64,000 nt of DNA from Desulfolinea sp050305405 (GTDB taxonomy: Bacteria > Chloroflexota > Anaerolineae > Anaerolineales > Villigracilaceae). Below are positions 58,112-64,000 of the stretch, one piece after another (position 1 is the first letter of the stretch; every line of letters begins with the position of its first letter). The notes under the pieces are model-generated. The model was not told the origin of the DNA. It ran no database searches and worked only from the letters and a program-made list of their open reading frames with translations. The translations under genes were made by a program, and so were the position numbers. Location of the stretch: contig JBNLFG010000010.1 of the NCBI GenBank assembly GCA_050305405.1, positions 124,001-188,000 on the forward strand, written 5' to 3'.

Positions 58112-59251
58112 ATGAAAAAAAACATATCCCAGATCATTGCCTATTACAGCGTCTACTGGATTTTGGGCGCGGTTGTTGCTTCACTGGGCCCGAGCCTGCT
58201 GGCGCTTTCGGAAAACGTTGGTGTGACGGTTGGGGCGATCAGCATTTTGTTTACCGCACGTTCGTTTGGCTATTTAACTGGCTCGCTTTTGGCGGGCTAT
58301 CTTTTTGACCGTTTTCACGGTCACCGTGTTCTGACGATGATGCTCTTGAGCGCGGCATTGGCATTGGCGAGTGTGCCGAATATGCAGATCATGGCGCTGC
58401 TCTCCTTCGTCTTTTTCGTGCTGGGTGTGATGCAGGGTGGTTTGGATGTCGGCTCAAATACCTTGCTCGTGCGCGCCCAACCGCCCAAGCTCGCTGCTTA
58501 TCTAAACGGCTTGTTCTTTTTTGCAGGGGTGGGCAGCTTTATTGTCCCGATTTATTTTGGCAAAGTTTCGCTGCTGTGGGGGTATCGCGGCATGGCGCTG
58601 GCAATGTTGCCAATTGCGCTCTGGGTTTTCTTCACGGCCTCTCCTGCAATCCCGCCGCGTGCCGATAAAAGTGAAGCACGCCTGACCAATCTCCCGCTTT
58701 TCATCGCCTTTGCGGCGCTGGCATTCATCTACATCGGCGCGGAAGTGACTTACGGTGGCTGGCTTTTCACCTTCTTCGCCAGCAGCGGTCTCGGCAGCGA
58801 GGATGCCGCCTATACGCTCAATTCGCTCTTTTGGGTGGCGGTCATGGTTGGACGTTTGCTCGCCATCCCTGTCGCGGCGCGCTTCAAACTGAGCCGGATC
58901 ATCATCGGATATCTATTCGGTGCGGTCGTCAGTGCAGGCGTGCTTTACTTCCTCCGTGACCATGCCCTCGCGGTCTGGATCGGCTCGTTGGGGATGGGTC
59001 TCAGCGTCGCCGCGCTTTTCCCCTCCACCTTTACCTTTATTCAACAGAACATGAAACTTTCCGGGAAATTGACAGGGAGGGTCTGGGCTGCGGGGAGTCT
59101 CGGTGCGATGACCCTGCCGTGGCTGATCGGACAGCAGATTGACCGAGACGGCCCCGCCTCGATGATGACAACCATGTTAATGGTTTGGATCGTAGCTCTG
59201 GGCATCTTCCTCTTCGCCCTGCGCTCGCGCCCTAAGCTTGTTACCGTTTAA
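58112..59251 (+). CDS. MFS transporter
   Basis: 379 aa with about 12 membrane segments. The MFS A-like signature 'GYLFDRFHGHRVL' lies in the loop after segment 2, 'LSENVGVTVGAISILFTARSFGYLTGSLLAG' covers helices 1-2, and 'GVMQGGLDVGSNTLLVRAQ' helices 4-5. The fold resembles sugar or drug:proton transporters of the 12-helix type (FucP/MdfA-like); the substrate is unknown. ATG 58112 is preceded by GGTGGA. A truncated copy of its 5' end lies about 2.3 kb upstream. Confidence 0.88.
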   Translation: MKKNISQIIAYYSVYWILGAVVASLGPSLLALSENVGVTVGAISILFTARSFGYLTGSLLAGYLFDRFHGHRVLTMMLLSAALALASVPNMQIMALLSFVFFVLGVMQGGLDVGSNTLLVRAQPPKLAAYLNGLFFFAGVGSFIVPIYFGKVSLLWGYRGMALAMLPIALWVFFTASPAIPPRADKSEARLTNLPLFIAFAALAFIYIGAEVTYGGWLFTFFASSGLGSEDAAYTLNSLFWVAVMVGRLLAIPVAARFKLSRIIIGYLFGAVVSAGVLYFLRDHALAVWIGSLGMGLSVAALFPSTFTFIQQNMKLSGKLTGRVWAAGSLGAMTLPWLIGQQIDRDGPASMMTTMLMVWIVALGIFLFALRSRPKLVTV

Positions 59252-59390
59252 TGGGCGTTATCGGCAGATTATGCGATAGACTACAAAAGTCTCAAAAACT
59301 TTTGTAGTCTATCTGTACAAAAGCGTATAAAATAGTCCCGGCTTGTGATATAGTCCAGACGAAATTTATATCTCCACTCAGGATAAATCT

Positions 59391-60107
59391 ATGAAGAAAT
59401 GGCTGCTTTCCCCTCCCTCCCTTGATGATTTTCTGCGTCTCTTGCGCGCGTGGAAGTTTTGGTTATTAGGCTCTGTGCTGGGCGCGTTGATTGGCGCGGC
59501 AATTTACTATCTCTTCCCGCCGATGTATCGAGTACAGGCGACTGTGGTCGTCGATTTCAACATCGAAGAGTCGTGGACCTATGGCGATGATCGTGGCGTT
59601 TACTACTATCTCGAACGCGAGGCGCGCAAGTTGGTGGAACTCGCCTGGGCGGATGAAACGGTATCTGCTGTGGGTGAGGCATTCCCCGATTTAACGGTAG
59701 CAGATTTACGCGGCGAGCGTCTCCATCTATCCCAGCCCGAAGATGGCGGTTGGCACTTCTATGCCGATGATCCTGATCCCGCCCGCGCGGAGGAGATGGT
59801 CGCTGTGTGGGTGGAGAGTTTTACAGAGCAGGCGCGCGAGGGCGCGGTAAATGCGACCGCCTTGAAGGCGATCATGACTGCGCTTGAGAATGGCGACACG
59901 GCGCTTGCCGATGTGGAAGATGATCTGGCGCGTTTGGAAGCGGGGAGCTTGGGCATCTCATCGTATGTGGAGGTTTCTCCCAACCAGACTGAAAATTTGC
60001 GCATGGGACGTCGCAATTCGCTCGGAGAATACGTCCTTTTGGGTGCGGTGACGATATTGCTGGTGGCGGCTTTGGCTATTTTGCTAACAGGGACGAGCGA
60101 TGCGTAG
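59391..60107 (+). CDS. Wzz/chain-length-determinant-like membrane protein
   Basis: 238 aa. Two membrane segments at residues about 22-43 and 212-232 enclose a largely helical, acidic domain, the layout of polysaccharide co-polymerases (Wzz/Wzc-N type), which set sugar-chain length in the periplasm or outside face. No ATPase domain follows, as in simple Wzz proteins. It is first of three genes for a surface polysaccharide, with the ligase-like gene overlapping its stop codon by 8 bases. Confidence 0.8.
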   Translation: MKKWLLSPPSLDDFLRLLRAWKFWLLGSVLGALIGAAIYYLFPPMYRVQATVVVDFNIEESWTYGDDRGVYYYLEREARKLVELAWADETVSAVGEAFPDLTVADLRGERLHLSQPEDGGWHFYADDPDPARAEEMVAVWVESFTEQAREGAVNATALKAIMTALENGDTALADVEDDLARLEAGSLGISSYVEVSPNQTENLRMGRRNSLGEYVLLGAVTILLVAALAILLTGTSDA

Positions 60108-61605
60108 CTCTGTTCGATTCAGTATGGAAAAACTCGCGCGGGTTTTATGGGGACTAGTATTGTTGACCCTGCCAGTGACAAGTTTTCGTTATTTCCCACT
60201 TCTGGGGAAACATACCTATGTGCGCCCGCTGGCGTTTTATCCGCTTGCTCTGCTGTATTTGGTGTTGGCGCTGCGCCTGTTACGCAAAGAGATCAAGCTG
60301 CCGTGGAGCAATGCGCTGATCCCGTTTTTTGTCTTTTTGCTGGTTGCTCTTCTCACGACGGCAGCCGGAGCATTTTTGGCGCCTGTTGAACTGCGTGGAA
60401 ATGACTACTGGGGACGTGCACTGCGCACGTTGTTAACGTTCATCATTGGCCTGTCATTCTTCGTGGCTGCCTTATGGATGAATCGTGATAGCGATGATTT
60501 GCGTCATTCTCTGCTTTGGCTCTATGCCGGTTTGGGACTGACAATACTTTGGTCTGGGGTGCAGGCGTTGTCCTTTTATACGCCTTTATTGAGCAAGGCG
60601 CAGGTTTCTGAATGGCAGTTGCTTTTCTCAATGCGCGGTATCCCCAAGATTAAGCGGGTTTCCGGCTTTGCTTTTGAAGCTTCCTGGCTGGCGGGGCAGA
60701 TCGCGACTCTTTACTTGCCTTGGCTGGTGGCATCGCTTTTGCTTCGCTTCCGTGCGACGAAGTTCCGCTGGCTGGAGCCTTTGCTTTTGCTAGCCTCTGT
60801 CTTGATACTTCTCCTGACCTACTCGCGCGGCGGTTTGTTGATGGCGCTCGCGGCGACAGGCTTAACCTTTCTTGTCGCAGGTCGGAAGGATATTCAGCGT
60901 GTTTGGCAGTGGTTTGCGCATCCTATTCGTAACGTAAAGGATGACGCCAAATCCTTCGATATAAAAGCGCTAGGATTGCGTGTGGGTATCGTATTCCTTT
61001 TTATTGGCACGCTTTGGGGTGGAGGTGTATTGCTTTCTCAACGGAATTATTTCAGCAGCATCTGGACTGGGATTGCCCAGGCAGATGACTTTGCCGATTA
61101 CTTTATTAAAGCCAAAGCTGGCGGGCGCGTGAGCTATCTGTGGTCAGCTGTGCAGGTCTTTTTACAACATCCGGTCTTGGGTACAGGATTTGGAGGCAGT
61201 GGTTTCCATCTTTTTCAAAACTTACCCGATTGGTCACTCTCAAATGTCCCTGAAATTACCGAGCAGCTTGCTTTTGATAGCGGCATATACCCTAACCCGA
61301 AAAATCTCTATCTGCGCCTGCTTGCCGAGAATGGTCTCTTTGGCTTTATGACTTTCGTCAGCTTTTTGCTTGCCATCCTTGCACAGAGTGTTGATGCATT
61401 GCGCCATGATAGACTGAAAGTGGCTGGCGTTGCGGGCCTTTTCTCGTGGGTAGCGATCTTGATCTACTACTTCATGCAAGATTCCTTTGCGATGGCCGAA
61501 TTGTGGGTGAACTTTGGTATTATTTTGGGGCTAACATCTACCCTCACCCCCAGCCCCTCTGGAAAAGAAACCGCTTTGCGTCCCAAAGGGCGAGGGGAGT
61601 CATAG
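60100..61605 (+). CDS. O-antigen ligase/polymerase-like membrane protein
   Basis: 501 aa with about 10-12 membrane segments. A wzy/WaaL-type signature 'LLTYSRGGLLMALAATGLTFL' and the loop 'VLGTGFGGSGFHLFQ...PKNLYLRLLAENGLFGFMTFVSFLLAI' carry the conserved late Asn-region found in O-antigen ligases. It would polymerise or transfer a glycan to a lipid carrier. Start ATG 60100 overlaps the Wzz-like gene by 8 bases; ATG 60124 is possible. Its C-terminal tail is unusually proline-rich. Confidence 0.86.
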   Translation: MRSSVRFSMEKLARVLWGLVLLTLPVTSFRYFPLLGKHTYVRPLAFYPLALLYLVLALRLLRKEIKLPWSNALIPFFVFLLVALLTTAAGAFLAPVELRGNDYWGRALRTLLTFIIGLSFFVAALWMNRDSDDLRHSLLWLYAGLGLTILWSGVQALSFYTPLLSKAQVSEWQLLFSMRGIPKIKRVSGFAFEASWLAGQIATLYLPWLVASLLLRFRATKFRWLEPLLLLASVLILLLTYSRGGLLMALAATGLTFLVAGRKDIQRVWQWFAHPIRNVKDDAKSFDIKALGLRVGIVFLFIGTLWGGGVLLSQRNYFSSIWTGIAQADDFADYFIKAKAGGRVSYLWSAVQVFLQHPVLGTGFGGSGFHLFQNLPDWSLSNVPEITEQLAFDSGIYPNPKNLYLRLLAENGLFGFMTFVSFLLAILAQSVDALRHDRLKVAGVAGLFSWVAILIYYFMQDSFAMAELWVNFGIILGLTSTLTPSPSGKETALRPKGRGES

Positions 61606-61612
61606 GAGTATT

Positions 61613-62344
61613 ATGATCGTTCTTTCCGTAGGGATGCCGCGCGCAGGGTCGGGCTGGCACTACAACATCATCCACGATTTGATGGAAGTTGCGGGCTATG
61701 ACGATGCTCGCGAGATCCGTGAAAAATATCATCTGCAAAAGATTTTGACCGAAGTGAACGTCAATATCGGTGTATTGTCGTTACGCCGTTTGGGGATGGT
61801 GATGATCCCTGCGTTAATGGGGCGGGATTTCGTGCTCAAGGCGCATGCCGGCCCCACAATTTGGTCGCGGACGCTCGCCACCCTCGGCTTGCTACGGATT
61901 GTCTACATCTACCGCGACCCACGCGATGCGATGCTCTCGGCGTACGAATATGGTCGCCGTACCGCTGAACAGGGACGCCCGAATTTCTTTGCAAAGTACG
62001 ATACTTTTGAGAAGACGCTTGACTTTATGGCAGACTACGTCGATGTATGGGACGCATGGATGAGCGAGAAGCGCGTTCTCGTGGCACGTTACGAAGACCT
62101 GTTGATGAACTACGACGCTGAGATCGAACGTCTGCTTGACTATCTTGGTCTGGATGCAGGAGATGATGCCGTTCAGGGTGTGGTAGAGAATTATCGCCCC
62201 GGTAAAGCAGATGCGGGGCAACAAGGCTTGCATTTCTTTAAAGGGAAAATTGGTCGGTACAAAGAGAAGTATACAAACGATCAGCAAGCCGAAATGCGGG
62301 AACGGTTCGGCGCTGCGTTACAAAAGATGGGGTACGAAATCTAA
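61613..62344 (+). CDS. Sulfotransferase-like protein
   Basis: 243 aa. PAPS-dependent sulfotransferase motifs: the 5'-phosphosulfate loop 'GMPRAGSGWHYNII' near the N-terminus and the 3'-phosphate block 'IYIYRDPRDAMLSAYEY'. It would transfer sulfate from PAPS to a sugar or lipid hydroxyl. Immediately after the ligase-like gene with AGGAG upstream, it suggests sulfation of the same surface polysaccharide. The acceptor is unknown. Confidence 0.88.
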   Translation: MIVLSVGMPRAGSGWHYNIIHDLMEVAGYDDAREIREKYHLQKILTEVNVNIGVLSLRRLGMVMIPALMGRDFVLKAHAGPTIWSRTLATLGLLRIVYIYRDPRDAMLSAYEYGRRTAEQGRPNFFAKYDTFEKTLDFMADYVDVWDAWMSEKRVLVARYEDLLMNYDAEIERLLDYLGLDAGDDAVQGVVENYRPGKADAGQQGLHFFKGKIGRYKEKYTNDQQAEMRERFGAALQKMGYEI

Positions 62345-62427
62345 CGTGTGGATGCAGCGCAGTTCTTAATCTGAAAATGAAATGAGACTTTTCTTACGAA
62401 GGGATAGTTTTCGGGTATCATAGAGCC

Positions 62428-64000
62428 ATGCGAAAATTTGACTCACCTTATATTGCTGACTGGTTTGCAATTTCGTTGCGCTGGTTTATGCTTTTTGCTT
62501 TTGGGGCGACGGTGCTTCAAAACAGCAGCTTTTTTTCGCTTCTCCCGCTTTTCGCATTAGTGTTGTGGAATTTGATTTTGAGTATGATGGCGGGATTAAA
62601 TACACGCTTTGCTAATCATCGCCCTTTGGTGATAGGCGTTGACTTATTGTTTGCGAGTTTGCTCTTTTGGTTGCAAGGCGGTTTTATGGGGGCATTTTAC
62701 GGGATTGCAATTTTACCGATTTTGAGTGGAGCAATCTATTATGAAGTTTTAGGTGGTTTGCTGGCTGGGGCAGTGATGGCTGCTGTTGAACTGCTTTTTA
62801 CCTACTTTGCTGGCGGACTTGTCTTTGGCGGCATTGCGGCAGGGGTAACGCTCTTTTTGGGTTTGCTCTTTGGATTTTTGAGCAATCGTATGATTAACAC
62901 CTTGCGTAAAAAGCGTGAAGATGCCCAGGATATTGCGCGTCAAAAACGCCACATGGAAAACGAGCGTTTGCGCGCGATTTATGAATTAACCTCCACTTTG
63001 ACTTCAACCTTGAGTTATCGCCATGTGCTTGAAGCCGCGCTCGATTTGAGTGTAAAGGCGTTGAATCCTGAGATGGAAGATGGTTTCGGGGATCAACTTG
63101 TGAGCGCAGTGCTGCTTTTTGTTGGCAACTCACTGATTGTGAAAAGCTCGCGTCGTTTTACAGGTGCCGACCAGCGCCTGACCTTTGAAGGCGCTGATGG
63201 AATTTTAAGCCGCGCTTTTGCAGATGGCGAGCCAGTGCTAACCCAAAATATAGGCTACGATCCTGAACTTAGTCGTGTAATTGCCTTGCGCTCGTGTACA
63301 TCGAGTTATTGTTTGCCGCTCCGCACAGGTTTGACGGTTTATGGGGCTTTGCTTTTTGCACATCCTGAGCCTGATTATTTCACGCAAGACCGCCGTGATT
63401 TGCTGGATGTTGTCAGCAGGCAAGCAGTCATCGCTATTCAGAATGCGCGTTTGTATCAAGATCTGGTTGAAGAAAAAGAGCGCATGATTGAAGTGCAGGA
63501 GGAAGCGCGCAAAAAACTCGCTCGTGATCTGCACGATGGCCCGACACAGTCGGTTTCGGCAATTGCGATGCGCATCAATCTCATCCGCATGATGCTGACG
63601 AAGGCGCCTGATAAAGTTGAAGGTGAACTGGTACGCGTTGAAGAGTTGGCGCGTCGCACCACCAAAGAGATTCGTCACATGCTTTTCACCCTGCGTCCGC
63701 TCGTGCTTGAATCGCAGGGCTTACGCGCCGCACTCGAATCGATGGCCGAAAAAATGGAAGAAACTTACGATCAACGCGTCGAGATTGACGTGGACGATAA
63801 AGTCATCGAACAACTGGAAATGGGCAAGCAGGGTGTGATTTTCTTCATTTCAGAAGAAGCCGTCAACAATGCCCGTAAACATGCCAAAGCCTCACTCATA
63901 AAAGTGCGTCTACGTGCTTTGGAACATAGCCTGCTCCTGTTAGAGATCAAAGATAACGGTGTTGGCTTTGATGTGCAGGCTGTCAATACAAATTATGAAC
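62428..64000 (+). CDS. Sensor histidine kinase (HisKA_3/NarL-type), partial
   Basis: At least 524 aa; the frame is open to the end of the window. About five N-terminal membrane segments (residues 15-155) are followed by a coiled region, a GAF domain (about 180-345) with the 'SSYCLPLRTGLTVYGALLFA' and 'LDVVSRQAVIAIQNARLYQDL' motifs, and an HisKA_3 dimerisation domain with the phosphorylated His369 in 'ARDLHDGPTQSVSAIAMR'. The start of the ATPase domain is present: 'EEAVNNARKHA' (N-box) and 'IKDNGVGFD' (G1). Its response regulator should lie downstream. Absent from ORF lists because no stop codon falls within the window. Confidence 0.9.
   Translation, partial: MRKFDSPYIADWFAISLRWFMLFAFGATVLQNSSFFSLLPLFALVLWNLILSMMAGLNTRFANHRPLVIGVDLLFASLLFWLQGGFMGAFYGIAILPILSGAIYYEVLGGLLAGAVMAAVELLFTYFAGGLVFGGIAAGVTLFLGLLFGFLSNRMINTLRKKREDAQDIARQKRHMENERLRAIYELTSTLTSTLSYRHVLEAALDLSVKALNPEMEDGFGDQLVSAVLLFVGNSLIVKSSRRFTGADQRLTFEGADGILSRAFADGEPVLTQNIGYDPELSRVIALRSCTSSYCLPLRTGLTVYGALLFAHPEPDYFTQDRRDLLDVVSRQAVIAIQNARLYQDLVEEKERMIEVQEEARKKLARDLHDGPTQSVSAIAMRINLIRMMLTKAPDKVEGELVRVEELARRTTKEIRHMLFTLRPLVLESQGLRAALESMAEKMEETYDQRVEIDVDDKVIEQLEMGKQGVIFFISEEAVNNARKHAKASLIKVRLRALEHSLLLLEIKDNGVGFDVQAVNTNYE

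Overview
The window looks like chromosomal DNA of a Chloroflexota bacterium, most likely an Anaerolineae-type heterotroph. This is inferred from gene content and not from a marker gene: a LysW carrier-protein arginine pathway, an anaerobic-style 2-oxoacid:ferredoxin oxidoreductase, an F420-type nitroreductase-family gene, many small lipoproteins and envelope proteins, and mid-range base composition. No rRNA, tRNA, CRISPR array, phage or transposase was seen.

Layout. 1-16 kb: the end of a LOG-family gene, a DapB-like reductase, a DUF2202 lipoprotein, a metallophosphoesterase, and a P2-type cation ATPase whose leader looks like a yybP-ykoY (manganese) riboswitch. Then glgC, a methyltransferase, a pentapeptide-repeat protein, a PLP aminotransferase behind an apparent aromatic attenuator, malic enzyme, a HAD phosphatase, moaA and an MBL-fold hydrolase. 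16.3-25.7 kb: one arginine locus (argG, argH, lysW, argX/lysX, argC/lysY, argB/lysZ, argD/lysJ, a P-loop kinase, argE/lysK). It is preceded by a previously unlisted 26-codon leader ORF with Arg-Arg-Pro-Arg codons and a terminator/antiterminator pair. Its spacers carry copies of a palindromic repeat. Ornithine carbamoyltransferase is absent. 25.9-34.3 kb: a lytic-transglycosylase-like protein, a lipoprotein, a GNAT acetyltransferase, an HdrD-like Fe-S oxidoreductase and a korDABC-type operon. 34.4-47.9 kb: an accessory stretch with a frameshifted HNH gene, a serine hydrolase, an F420-type nitroreductase-family gene followed by two decayed copies of its own 3' end, NUDIX, HxlR and SnoaL genes, an AT-rich SIR2-like gene, an FAD oxidoreductase, radical SAM, nitroreductase, SpoU, FKBP, AraC and a pectin-acetylesterase-like lipoprotein. 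48-55.6 kb: an ABC ATPase, an FtsX permease and an AttH/CrtC-type lipocalin protein that would normally be adjacent, but are separated here by an AT-rich TIR plus membrane-protein pair on the other strand and a HAD phosphatase. 55.9-64 kb: an ECF sigma factor with an anti-sigma factor fused to a beta-propeller, an MFS transporter, a polysaccharide set (Wzz-like, O-antigen-ligase-like, sulfotransferase) and a histidine kinase that runs off the window.

How it fits together. Glutamate would be loaded on LysW by ArgX/LysX, phosphorylated, reduced and transaminated on the carrier, then released as ornithine by LysK. ArgG and ArgH finish arginine after carbamoylation encoded elsewhere. The Arg-rich leader ties the locus to arginine supply, and the DapB-like gene suggests lysine is made by another route. 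Two amino-acid genes appear to be controlled by leader-peptide attenuation with the leader AUG at or within a few bases of the expected transcript start. The most notable items are these attenuators, the candidate riboswitch, the two-orientation palindromic repeats (a different palindrome lies in frame inside lysK), and the TIR/membrane pair inserted in an exporter locus.
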